A stretch of DNA of 21,891 nt. Source: DAIRGB01 sp036794765. Its GTDB lineage: Bacteria; Patescibacteriota; JAHJAL01. Location: assembly GCA_036794765.1 (NCBI GenBank), contig DAIRGB010000005.1, positions 1-21,891 on the forward strand, read 5' to 3'. The position numbers were made by a program, and so were the translations under genes. Shown piece after piece: positions 1-6,417 of this stretch. The stretch's first letter is position 1. Each line of letters starts with the position of its first letter. The notes under the pieces were generated by a model, which saw nothing but the letters and a program-made list of their open reading frames with translations, ran no database searches and was not told the origin of the DNA.

Positions 1-292
1 CGTTCCTTTTTTTAAAAAAAGGATTGTTCCATTGTTGCGGAAAGGAAAAAATGTAATTGTCTCCGCTCATGGAAATAGTTTAAGGGCGATAATAAAATAT
101 ATTGAAAATATTTCCGAAGAAAAAATTTCTTTTTTGGAGATATATACTGGGCAGATGATAGTTTATCATTTTGAAAAAAATAAATTTATTTCCAAGTTGG
201 AAAAATTGTCATTTAAGCGACCGATTACTTGGAAAAAATTGGGTAAAATATTGAGGCCGAGGAGTATTATCAATGGGGAGGAGAGGGAATAG
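1..292 (+). CDS. gpmA: 2,3-BPG-dependent phosphoglycerate mutase, C-terminal part (cut by window edge)
   Basis: The frame is open from the first bases of the window, so the gene starts upstream and only about 96 C-terminal residues are seen. They contain the histidine-phosphatase signature AHGNSLRA, with the second catalytic His, followed by KYIENISEEKI and LEIYTG, which match the KYLE-ISDEEI and LNIPTG segments of GpmA. The enzyme interconverts 3- and 2-phosphoglycerate in cytosolic glycolysis through a phosphohistidine. The tail after VYHF is basic and unlike the usual GpmA ending (SHYYLGD type). The TTG codon at 32 is internal to the family domain and not a plausible start. Another histidine phosphatase of the same branch cannot be excluded. 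A second, unrelated mutase (iPGM) lies at the other end of the window. The stop codon TAG is also the first TAG of a short repeat array. Confidence 0.8.
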   Translation, partial: VPFFKKRIVPLLRKGKNVIVSAHGNSLRAIIKYIENISEEKISFLEIYTGQMIVYHFEKNKFISKLEKLSFKRPITWKKLGKILRPRSIINGEERE

Positions 293-330
293 GTGCTAGA
301 TATTAGGTTTTAGGTGATAGGTATTAGGTT
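290..330. repeat. TAGGT-type tandem microrepeat, two 20-bp units
   Basis: Two units of about 20 bp (290-309 and 311-330) share the plan TAGGTG-TAG-TATTAGGTT and differ at two positions, with one extra T between them. The array begins with the stop codon of the preceding gene and ends 11 bp before the next ATG. A related, longer and more degenerate array follows the flavoprotein gene at 2408-2467. Confidence 0.7.
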
Positions 331-341
331 AAAAATTGTTG

Positions 342-776
342 ATGGAAAAAAATGATTTTGTTTGTGTAAATTGTCAAAAAAAAGTTGTTTATTGTGATGC
401 GATGATTACGGCTCATCGCAATCATTGTAATTTTTGTTTATGGTCGCGACATGTCGATGAAAAAACTGGTGATAGATTAGCGACGTGTCAACAGCCGATG
501 AAACCGGTTGGTTTGACTTTGAAGGGGGTGGGCAAGGATAGGTATGGAAAAAAGAAAAAAGGTGAATTGATGTTGGTTCATCAATGCATGGGTTGTGGCA
601 AGGTGTCTATCAATCGGATTGCCGCGGATGATGACGAAAAAACTATTTTGGATATTTTTAATAACACCGGGGTGATAGGAGGAAAATTGAAAAAGAAATT
701 GAAACAAAGCGGTATAGAAATTTTGGATCAGACTTTTGCCGATGAAGTTCATATGCAACTTTATGGTGATATTTAA
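342..776 (+). CDS. RNHCP domain-containing protein
   Basis: This 144-residue protein carries the family's RNHC signature at residues 26-29, in the context AHRNHCNFCLWSRHVD. Metal-ligand-like pairs surround it: C8/C11 (CVNC), C29/C32 (CNFC), C49, and C82/C85 (CMGCGK), the arrangement of a zinc-ribbon fold. The RNHCP family is widespread in bacteria and its function is not established; nucleic-acid or ribosome association is only a guess from the zinc-ribbon layout. I chose the ATG at 342; two TTG codons just upstream (336, 339) are possible but less likely starts. No clear SD sequence precedes it. The C-terminus (DIFNNTGVIGGKLKKKLK and beyond) is basic. Family assignment is firm; function is unknown. 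Confidence 0.85.
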   Translation: MEKNDFVCVNCQKKVVYCDAMITAHRNHCNFCLWSRHVDEKTGDRLATCQQPMKPVGLTLKGVGKDRYGKKKKGELMLVHQCMGCGKVSINRIAADDDEKTILDIFNNTGVIGGKLKKKLKQSGIEILDQTFADEVHMQLYGDI

Positions 777-801
777 AATAATTATTAAAGAATGAAATAA
801 T

Positions 802-1143
802 ATGCAAAAAAAGATTTTGGGAATTTTGATGTTTGCTGGATTATTTTTATCACTACCGGGATGTGTTGGACAACTGATGAGTGTATTTTGTCCCTATTTG
901 TCTAACAATGCGGGTCATTGTTTTCAACGGGCGGCGGTAATGGACGGTAATCCTGATCTGTGTGAGGAAATTGAACAGCCGACAGAATGGAAAAAAGCCG
1001 GTTCTAATCCACCTAAAGATAAGTGTTTTTTGATGATTGCTGAGAAAACAGGTGATGAGTCGGTTTGTCAGTATATTGTTGGGGGGTTTGGTTCTTATAC
1101 CAAAGAAGAATGTTATCAGGCGGCAGCCAAGAGCAGAAAATAA
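802..1143 (+). CDS. Small Cys-repeat lipoprotein
   Basis: The N-terminus (MQKKILGILMFAGLFLSLPGC) is a lipoprotein signal with lipobox LPGC, lipidated Cys at 21, so the 113-residue product should be anchored outside the cytoplasmic membrane. The mature part holds two copies of a Cys-flanked unit, C40-x13-C54 and C75-x13-C89, each starting CF and with G plus an acidic or Asn residue before the second Cys. A third half-unit starts at C104 (CYQAAA). Together with C30 the mature chain has several Cys, suggesting disulfides or metal binding. I do not recognise a named family. It lies between the RNHCP gene and the flavoprotein, 19 bp before the latter, and is probably co-transcribed with both. Confidence 0.75.
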   Translation: MQKKILGILMFAGLFLSLPGCVGQLMSVFCPYLSNNAGHCFQRAAVMDGNPDLCEEIEQPTEWKKAGSNPPKDKCFLMIAEKTGDESVCQYIVGGFGSYTKEECYQAAAKSRK

Positions 1144-1162
1144 TTTTTTTCTTGGGATTTTT

Positions 1163-2410
1163 ATGATGGTTGAAAAAGAATATGATGTGGTAGTGATCGG
1201 AGGGGGGCCGGCGGGGATGATGGCGGCTGGACGGGCGGCGGAATCGGGCAAAAAAGTTTTGTTATTGGAAAGAAATGAAAAACTTGGCCGGAAACTATTG
1301 TTGACCGGCAATGGTCGTTGCAATATTACGCAGGCTCAGTTTGATCATCGAAGATTGGTAGAATGTTATGGTAATAAAGGAAAATTTTTATTTTCCGCTT
1401 TTAGCAAATTTGGTTCTAAGTCGATTATTGCTTTTTTGAATGAGCGGGGACTGAAAACAAAAATTGAAAAAGACCGAAAGGTTTTTCCGGTGTCTGATCG
1501 AGCAAATGACGTTTTGAAGGTCATGATAGAATATTTGCGGGAAAATAAGGTTGAAGTGAGGTGTGGTCAGACTGTAGTTGGCTTTACCGGTGGCAAAAAC
1601 GGCAAGAAGATTATTTCTGTCGAGATAAAGACGGAAAAAATCAGGGCTGATAATTTTATTTTGGCGACGGGTGGAAAGTCGTATGAGATGACTGGTTCAA
1701 GAGGTGATGGTTATATATGGGCAAAAAATTTTGGTCATAATATTATTGAGCCCAGACCGGCTTTAGTGCCATTGATAATCGCTGAAAATTGGGCAAAAAA
1801 TATTCCAGGTTTGAGCTTGCAAGATATTGGCTTAAAGATAATGGTGAATAGTAAACATAAAGAATCTTTGATCGGAGATATGATTTTTACTCATGTGGGG
1901 ATAAGCGGTCCGGTGGTCATAAAATTGAGTAAAAAAATAGTTGAGTATTTGTCGGATAATACGGTTATTTTGTCGCTTGATCTTTGGCCAAACATGAATT
2001 GTAATGAGGCAGAAAAATATTTATTGAATCTATTTGCTGACAGTAAAAACAAATATTTAGATAATTTTTTGCGAGCGGTTATTTCTGAAAAATTGGTGGA
2101 GATTATTTTGCAGCAATCTGGTGTTAAAAATGATAAAAGAGTCAATGAAGTTACAAAAATTGAAAGAAAAAAATTGGTTGAGGTTATAAAGGGAATCAGA
2201 CTGACGGTAAAAGATAGTTTGGGATTTGATCAGGCGATGGTAACTAGTGGCGGGGTGGACTTGGTTGAGATAGACGGACAGACGATGCGTTCGAAATTGG
2301 TTAGTAATTTGTTGTTTGCCGGGGAAATAATTGATCTTGATGGTCCAACCGGTGGTTACAATTTGCAGATTGCTTGGAGTACCGGTTTTTTGGCCGGTTT
2401 TAGTTGTTAG
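1163..2410 (+). CDS. BaiN/HI0933-family NAD(P)/FAD-dependent oxidoreductase
   Basis: This 415-residue flavoprotein matches the HI0933/YhiN/BaiN family along its length: Rossmann FAD motif GGGPAG (residues 13-18), GNGRCN, VFPVSDRANDVL, ATGGKSYEMTGSRGDGY, THVGISGPV and the terminal GEIIDLDGPTGGYNLQ. The length is normal. The frame is open back to 1037 inside the lipoprotein gene, but the family begins at the flavin-binding strand, so ATG at 1163 (or the next codon at 1166) is the start. Members bind FAD in the cytosol; BaiN of Clostridium scindens has been linked to bile-acid dehydroxylation, but most members have no known substrate and I infer none here. No SD is evident. A repeat array and then a strong terminator follow the stop codon. 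Confidence 0.93.
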   Translation: MMVEKEYDVVVIGGGPAGMMAAGRAAESGKKVLLLERNEKLGRKLLLTGNGRCNITQAQFDHRRLVECYGNKGKFLFSAFSKFGSKSIIAFLNERGLKTKIEKDRKVFPVSDRANDVLKVMIEYLRENKVEVRCGQTVVGFTGGKNGKKIISVEIKTEKIRADNFILATGGKSYEMTGSRGDGYIWAKNFGHNIIEPRPALVPLIIAENWAKNIPGLSLQDIGLKIMVNSKHKESLIGDMIFTHVGISGPVVIKLSKKIVEYLSDNTVILSLDLWPNMNCNEAEKYLLNLFADSKNKYLDNFLRAVISEKLVEIILQQSGVKNDKRVNEVTKIERKKLVEVIKGIRLTVKDSLGFDQAMVTSGGVDLVEIDGQTMRSKLVSNLLFAGEIIDLDGPTGGYNLQIAWSTGFLAGFSC

Positions 2411-2467
2411 ATGCTGGGTTCTAGATATTGGGTATTAGGTTCTAGGTATTAGATATTGGGGTTAGGG
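2408..2467. repeat. Degenerate TAGGT/TAGATATTGGG microrepeat array
   Basis: About 60 bp built from short related words (TAGATATTGGG twice, TATTAGGT, TCTAGGT, GTTAGGG) starts exactly at the TAG stop of the flavoprotein gene. The words resemble those in the 290-330 array. No coding potential or dyad symmetry is seen. Confidence 0.65.
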
Positions 2468-2540
2468 ATATTTGGAAAGGGTAATTTATGATTAAATATA
2501 CTTTGTAACCTGGGGTTTGTTTGGTAATATTTTGGGAAAC

Positions 2541-2574
2541 AAAAAACACGGTCAGAGGGTGACCGTGTTTTTTT
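2541..2574. terminator. Bidirectional rho-independent terminator
   Basis: A 14-bp perfect stem (2541-2554 with 2560-2573, core ACACGGTCA/TGACCGTGT) and a 5-nt loop is flanked by an A-run on the left and a T-run on the right. It sits between the convergent flavoprotein gene (+) and secreted repeat-protein gene (-) and can end transcripts from both sides. Confidence 0.92.
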
Positions 2575-2594
2575 ATATGAGACGAGAGGGAAGA

Positions 2595-3221
2595 TTAGAT
2601 ATTGGTAGTGGAAGTATCCGTGGTGTCGGTTTCCTGATTATTCATATTGCCGAAGCCACTTCCATCTTTTAGACCCTTTCCTTTACCTTTGGGGCCGAAA
2701 CCCTGAATGCCCAGCTCTTCTCGGATTGCTTGAGCTTGTTGTTGCAAGTTGTGAGCTTCTACCAGTCGAGAGAAATTGCTTTCATTGATTTTACTGAGCA
2801 ATTCTTCGCTATTTGGTAATTCGCTGACGGCTGTTTTCCAGGCTTCATAATCACTATTGTCGAGGGCGGTTTTCATGGCTTCCATTTGTTCATTGTTGGC
2901 ACCGTTTGGTCCCTGGCCGCCGCGACCCATCAGGCCGTTAATTCCCAGTTCTTCCATGATAGCTCTGGCTTCATCTTTGTTGCCTGATTGCATTAGATTG
3001 TGAGCTTCTACCAATTGACTAAAGTTGTTTTCGTTTATTTTTGCCAGGATCTCTTCGCTGTTTGGCGCGTCTGACATGGCGGTTACCCAAGACGAATAGT
3101 CATTGTTGGTTAAAGCGGTTTTGATAGAATCAAAATTTTGAGGACTAAAGGCATAGGCTGAGGCTGCAGTTGTTAGGATCGCTCCGCCGGTAATTATGCC
3201 GGTTAATAGTTTGTTGTTCAT
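2595..3221 (-). CDS. Secreted tandem-repeat protein of unknown function
   Basis: The 208-residue product starts with a signal peptide ending in an AYA cleavage site near residue 24. The mature protein contains two copies of a roughly 65-residue unit (about 31-98 and 114-175): each has the plan K-TAL-N-DY-W-TA-S--PNSEE--KIN--NFS-LVEAHNL---(A)-A---ELGI-G. Glycine-rich linkers follow each copy, the second lysine/glycine-rich, and the end is Thr/Asp-rich. Repeats of this mainly helical type occur in secreted proteins of candidate-phyla bacteria; I know of no function. The start is supported by an AAGGAG SD (plus coordinates 3228-3233) six bases ahead of the ATG. It is one of the few leftward genes here and appears monocistronic, closed by the terminator at 2541-2574. 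Confidence 0.85.
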   Translation of the reverse strand: MNNKLLTGIITGGAILTTAASAYAFSPQNFDSIKTALTNNDYSSWVTAMSDAPNSEEILAKINENNFSQLVEAHNLMQSGNKDEARAIMEELGINGLMGRGGQGPNGANNEQMEAMKTALDNSDYEAWKTAVSELPNSEELLSKINESNFSRLVEAHNLQQQAQAIREELGIQGFGPKGKGKGLKDGSGFGNMNNQETDTTDTSTTNI

Positions 3222-3352
3222 AAAAATCTCCTTAAATTGTTAAAATTGGTGTGAAATTGACTAATTTTTGTTTTGTGGCCACACACATGAAGCTTGATCG
3301 ACCTTTTGTTTTTGCGCTTCCGAATATTAGTACGTTGGGGTTGAAAAAAATA

Positions 3353-3370
3353 TTTCAAATATATTTGAAA
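3353..3370. promoter_or_regulatory. 18-bp perfect palindrome, candidate operator
   Basis: TTTCAAATATATTTGAAA reads identically on both strands. It lies in the 241-bp divergent gap between the secreted repeat protein and the PLDc_N gene, about 27 bp upstream of the proposed -35 of the latter. Its operator role is inference from symmetry and place; AT-rich DNA makes chance palindromes easier, though 18 bp is long. Confidence 0.4.
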
Positions 3371-3396
3371 AATCTGGGAAAACTCTTGGAAACTCT

Positions 3397-3422
3397 TTGA
3401 AACTGATTTGCTTTTGTATAAT
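3397..3422 (+). promoter_or_regulatory. Putative promoter of the PLDc_N-hydrolase operon
   Basis: A perfect -10 (TATAAT, 3417-3422) is preceded by TTGAAA (3397-3402). The 14-bp spacing is short; reading the -35 as CTTTGA (3395-3400) gives 16 bp. The start codon is 41 bp downstream. The -10 is convincing, the -35 less so. Confidence 0.5.
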
Positions 3423-3462
3423 GAAATAGATAGCATGAAGATAAGATTATTAATATAGGAAT

Positions 3463-3828
3463 ATGAAAAAAACATTGGGTTTATCATTTTTATCCTTATT
3501 AGTGCCGACAATTTCCTTGGCGGCAGAGAGTGATTTGAGTGGAGGGGAGGCGGCGATATTGTTTGCTCCGATGATGATTATTTGGGTATTGTGGATGTTG
3601 TTTATATTTATTTTGTGGGCCGGGATGATAATTTTTGCGATTGGTGGTTCGATTTTGTGGATTTTTATGTTGGTAGATTTGGCAAAGCGCGAGTTTAAAG
3701 GGAAAGATGAAAAAATTGTTTGGATTTTGATATTGGTTTTGACGGGAGTGATTGGAGCGTTTATTTATTATTTTTATGGACGAAAACAGGGTCAATTACC
3801 TGTAGAAGCCAGTTACAAGGTCAAATGA
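3463..3828 (+). CDS. PLDc_N-like small integral membrane protein
   Basis: This 121-residue protein has an N-terminal signal-like segment (residues 1-21, ending SLAA), then long hydrophobic stretches at about 31-60 and 62-72, and a last transmembrane helix at about 86-104. The segment from about 63 to 107 (IFMLVDLAKREFKGKDEKI, then a helix and IYYFYGRK) has the pattern of the PLDc_N domain, found at the N-terminus of cardiolipin synthases and as free-standing proteins such as antibiotic-immunity factors. No catalytic phospholipase domain is present, so I infer only membrane localisation. Its TGA stop overlaps the next start as ATGA at 3825-3828, which points to translational coupling with the hydrolase-kinase gene. 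Confidence 0.75.
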   Translation: MKKTLGLSFLSLLVPTISLAAESDLSGGEAAILFAPMMIIWVLWMLFIFILWAGMIIFAIGGSILWIFMLVDLAKREFKGKDEKIVWILILVLTGVIGAFIYYFYGRKQGQLPVEASYKVK

Positions 3829-5156
3829 AAAATTTTCGAAAATATGGCAAGAAGCCATATAAAATTATTTTGTTGCATGGGGGACCGGGAGCGCCGGGGA
3901 CTATGAAACCGGTAGCGTTGAGATTGGCAAAAAAATTTGGGGTATTTGGGGTATTGGAATATTTACAAACTGCTCAGAAGATTTCTGGGCAGTTGTTGGA
4001 AATAAAGAAAATTATTTCTCAGAAAACCAATTCGCCAATAATTGTCATTGGTCATTCTTGGGGGGCGATGTTGGGTTATATTTTTGCGGCCAAATATCCC
4101 AAGTTGGTTGAAAAAATTATTATGATTGGAAGTGGGGTGTACGAAAAGAAATATGCAAAGGATATAATGTTGACGCGGATTGGTCGAATGAATAAAGCAA
4201 CAAAGAGCAAATATAATGATTTGCAAAGAAAATTGGAAGAAAGCGAAGGAAAAAAGAAGGACAAAATATTTAAACAAATTGGACAGATTATTGCGAAAGT
4301 TGATAATCGTTCTAGTTATAGTGGACCGGTTAATCGGATATTACCAAGTTATGATAATTATCGGGAAACGTGGGAAGAAGTTGAAAGATTGCGATCATCT
4401 GGAGAATTGTTGCGGATGGGTCGAAAGATTTTGTGTCCGGTGGTGGCGATTCATGGTGATTATGATCCACATCCGATTGAGGGCATAAAAAAACCTTTGG
4501 AGAGAGTGTTGACTGATTTCTCTTTGGTTATTTTAAATAAATGTGGACATCAGCCTTGGTTGGAAAGGAAAGCTAAAGATGAGTTTTGGCAGATTTTAAC
4601 AAAAGAAGTTGTCGAGCAAAAAAAGGTGATTGTTTTTTTTGGAACGCCAGGTAGCGGAAAGTCATATTTGGGAAAGCGTCTGGCGAAATCTTTAGGATAT
4701 TATTTTTATGAAGCTGATAATGATTATAATATTGGTGGTTATAGGGAAAGAATGGATAGGGAGAGCAAAGATGTTGTCTTGGCTGATTTTTATGAAAAAA
4801 TGGTCGTGAAGATTGAGAAATATCGTATGGTTTATGATGGAGTAGTGGTTGCTTCGGCCTTGGGGACGGATAGATACCGTAGATTTTTACAAGGCGAGTT
4901 GGGAAAAGGTTTGCTTTGGGTTTGGGTAAAACCGATGGGTAAAAAACATTGGCAACATATTCTCGATCGGGAAAAAGATGGGTTATTGATTGAGGATAAA
5001 TATTGGGTAGATGGTCTAAAAAAACATTGGCGGGAAAAAATAAAGAATTTTGAAAAACCGACAGTAAATTTTTTAGAGATAAAAAATGACTATAATATAA
5101 AGACGGAAAAAGATTTATTAAGAAAATTTGTTAAGGGGAGTTTAAGAAATAAATGA
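3825..5156 (+). CDS. Alpha/beta hydrolase fused to gluconokinase-like P-loop kinase
   Basis: The 443-residue product has two enzymatic halves. Residues 1-260 are an alpha/beta hydrolase: oxyanion-type HGGPG (18-22), nucleophile elbow GHSWG with Ser78, acid candidate in HGDYD (Asp212/Asp214) and catalytic His242 in KCGHQPW, with a lysine-rich helical insert between. Residues from about 268 are a P-loop kinase: Walker A GTPGSGKS (273-280), then KRLAKSLGYYFYEADN and VVASALGTDRYRRFL, which resemble gluconokinase (GntK) and shikimate-kinase folds. The start is the ATG overlapping the upstream stop (ATGA); the frame extends upstream to 3720 but inside the previous gene. The stop overlaps the next start in the same way (5153-5156). 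The hydrolase class includes proline iminopeptidases and esterases; the kinase substrate is unknown. Both catalytic sets look intact. Fusion is seen directly; a linked substrate is inference. Confidence 0.85.
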   Translation: MKNFRKYGKKPYKIILLHGGPGAPGTMKPVALRLAKKFGVFGVLEYLQTAQKISGQLLEIKKIISQKTNSPIIVIGHSWGAMLGYIFAAKYPKLVEKIIMIGSGVYEKKYAKDIMLTRIGRMNKATKSKYNDLQRKLEESEGKKKDKIFKQIGQIIAKVDNRSSYSGPVNRILPSYDNYRETWEEVERLRSSGELLRMGRKILCPVVAIHGDYDPHPIEGIKKPLERVLTDFSLVILNKCGHQPWLERKAKDEFWQILTKEVVEQKKVIVFFGTPGSGKSYLGKRLAKSLGYYFYEADNDYNIGGYRERMDRESKDVVLADFYEKMVVKIEKYRMVYDGVVVASALGTDRYRRFLQGELGKGLLWVWVKPMGKKHWQHILDREKDGLLIEDKYWVDGLKKHWREKIKNFEKPTVNFLEIKNDYNIKTEKDLLRKFVKGSLRNK

Positions 5157-5758
5157 AATTATTGTTTGCGACTTCAAATAAATCGAAGGCGACGTATTAT
5201 CAAGATATGTTGTCCGGGATGCAGATAGATGTGTTATCGTTGGGTGATTTGAATGTTTCTGAGATTGAAATTGAGGAGAGTGGTTTGACGCCGGAAGCCA
5301 ATGCCAGGTTGAAAGTCGGGCAGTATTGGAATTTGGTAAAAATGCCTTTGATGGCGGTGGATTATGGCTTGTATATAGACAATTTTTCCCAAGAAAAACA
5401 GCCGGGAATGCAGGTTAGGCGGGTTGGGGGAAAGAGGTTGAATGATCAGGAAATGTTGGATTATTATTGTGGGGAATTGAAAAAAGTGGGTGGAGAAAGT
5501 GAGGGGCGATGGACGACAGGAATGGCGATTATGCTTGGAAAAGATAAAATTTTTTCTTCGTCATTTGATACACCTACTTTTTTTGTGGATAAAATATGTT
5601 TGGAAAAAAATGAGGGTGAACCGTTGAATTCGATTCAGTATGTGAGAGAGTTGGGAAAACACAAGGCGCAATTGAGTAATGAAGAAAAATCCAAGTTGGT
5701 TGTGAGGCAGAATATAGAAATAAAAAAGTTTATTGAAGATTGCTTGATGGGTTATTAG
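5153..5758 (+). CDS. Ham1/RdgB-like non-canonical purine NTP pyrophosphatase, divergent
   Basis: The 201-residue protein starts LLFATSNKSKATYY, the nucleotide-binding N-terminus of the ITPase (Ham1/RdgB) family (LATGNKGK type). Other family landmarks are EESGLTPEANARLK (ET--TFEENA-LK type), AVDYGLYIDNF at 68-78 (usually ADDSGL-VDAL) and PGMQVRRVGG (PG-YSARYAG type). The family hydrolyses dITP, ITP and XTP to monophosphates, cleaning the nucleotide pool. The usual D(D/S)SG acid site reads VDYG, keeping Asp70 but with Val and Tyr around it, so substrate choice may differ. Length is normal. The start codon overlaps the stop of the hydrolase-kinase gene. The stop TAG abuts a large inverted repeat. 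Confidence 0.75.
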   Translation: MKLLFATSNKSKATYYQDMLSGMQIDVLSLGDLNVSEIEIEESGLTPEANARLKVGQYWNLVKMPLMAVDYGLYIDNFSQEKQPGMQVRRVGGKRLNDQEMLDYYCGELKKVGGESEGRWTTGMAIMLGKDKIFSSSFDTPTFFVDKICLEKNEGEPLNSIQYVRELGKHKAQLSNEEKSKLVVRQNIEIKKFIEDCLMGY

Positions 5759-5885
5759 TTGAATAAAATATTTTTTATATTATTTTTTCTATTTTTAAGA
5801 CTCGAGCATTGCCTTTATTGAATGGGGTTATTTATCTCGGACAGGTTAAAAATAGAAAAAATAATATAAAAAATATTTTATTCAA
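5759..5885. repeat. Perfect 40-bp inverted repeat with 47-nt loop
   Basis: Left arm 5759-5798 and right arm 5846-5885 are exact reverse complements over 40 bp, separated by 47 bp that show no long pairing. The arms are nearly pure A/T with one internal G/C pair and another near the outer end. The left arm begins at the base after the RdgB-like stop codon and the right arm ends 22 bp before the NUDIX ATG, so the element fills most of the intergenic gap. As RNA it would form a long hairpin in the NUDIX leader. There is no transposase gene or obvious target duplication. Confidence 0.9.
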
Positions 5886-5907
5886 GATATCGGATATAAA
5901 AAAAATA

Positions 5908-6372
5908 ATGAGTAATTATTATAAAAATTTACCGAAGAAAAGGATGGGGGTGGGTGTTATTTTTAGAAATAAAGAAGATCAAATATTGTTGGTCAAACCG
6001 GGATATAAAGAATATTGGTCTTTGGTAGGGGGAGTGATAGATAAGGAAGAATCTCCAAAACAGGCGGCAATAAGGGAAATAGAAGAAGAGATCGGATTGA
6101 AAAAAAATTGTTTACGTTTTGTGAGTGTGGATTATCATGCAAATAAGAATACGAATAAGGGAGAAAGTTTGCAGTTTATGTTTGATGGCGGGGTGTTGCC
6201 GGAAGATGAAATAAGTAAGATCGTTTTGGCAGATGGGGAGATTGATGATTGTGTATTTGTGACTTGGGAAAAGGGAATGACGATGTGTAGTGAGAGCATG
6301 AACAAGAGATTGGCCGTCAATCGAAAAGCGATTGTGGAAAATAATTCTTTGTATTTGGAAGAATCGGAGTAA
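5908..6372 (+). CDS. NUDIX hydrolase
   Basis: The 154-residue protein contains a complete Nudix box at residues 42-64: G-x5-E-x7-REI-EEE-IGL, with the metal-binding REIEEE glutamates intact. The preceding segment (MGVGVIFRNKEDQILLVKPG--EYWSLVGG) is the typical N-terminal part of the fold. Members hydrolyse nucleoside diphosphates linked to another moiety; the substrate cannot be read from the box alone. The frame is open back to 5809 through the inverted repeat, but that part translates to low-complexity Lys/Asn/Ile sequence, so the ATG at 5908 is preferred. No SD is visible. The 149-bp gap before the ATG is dominated by the 40-bp inverted repeat, which could affect its expression. Confidence 0.9.
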   Translation: MSNYYKNLPKKRMGVGVIFRNKEDQILLVKPGYKEYWSLVGGVIDKEESPKQAAIREIEEEIGLKKNCLRFVSVDYHANKNTNKGESLQFMFDGGVLPEDEISKIVLADGEIDDCVFVTWEKGMTMCSESMNKRLAVNRKAIVENNSLYLEESE

Positions 6373-6405
6373 AAGTGAGATTTATTATAGTTCCGGGATT
6401 TTTGT

Positions 6406-6411
6406 TATATT
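6406..6411 (+). promoter_or_regulatory. Possible -10 element just upstream of a start codon
   Basis: TATATT ends 6 bp before the ATG at 6418. If it is a real -10, transcription would start at or near the ATG, giving a leaderless message. No convincing -35 accompanies it and AT-rich DNA produces such hexamers by chance. Confidence 0.25.
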
Positions 6412-6417
6412 GGATTT

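Noticed and set aside
1037..1162. Upstream in-frame extension of the BaiN-like flavoprotein
   Set aside because: It overlaps the well-supported lipoprotein gene and precedes the FAD-binding strand where the family begins.
853..1323. Long minus-strand open frame opposite the lipoprotein and flavoprotein genes
   Set aside because: It spans two good + strand genes and their junction, has no family motif or SD, and is an antisense shadow of biased codon use.
2408..2467. Telomere-like or CRISPR-like repeat
   Set aside because: Units are short, degenerate and lack unique spacers of constant length, so neither CRISPR nor a regular telomeric array fits.
3825..5156. UGA recoding (as in Gracilibacteria/Absconditabacteria)
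   Set aside because: TGA ends several genes exactly where the families end or the next gene starts, and no UGA is needed inside any domain.
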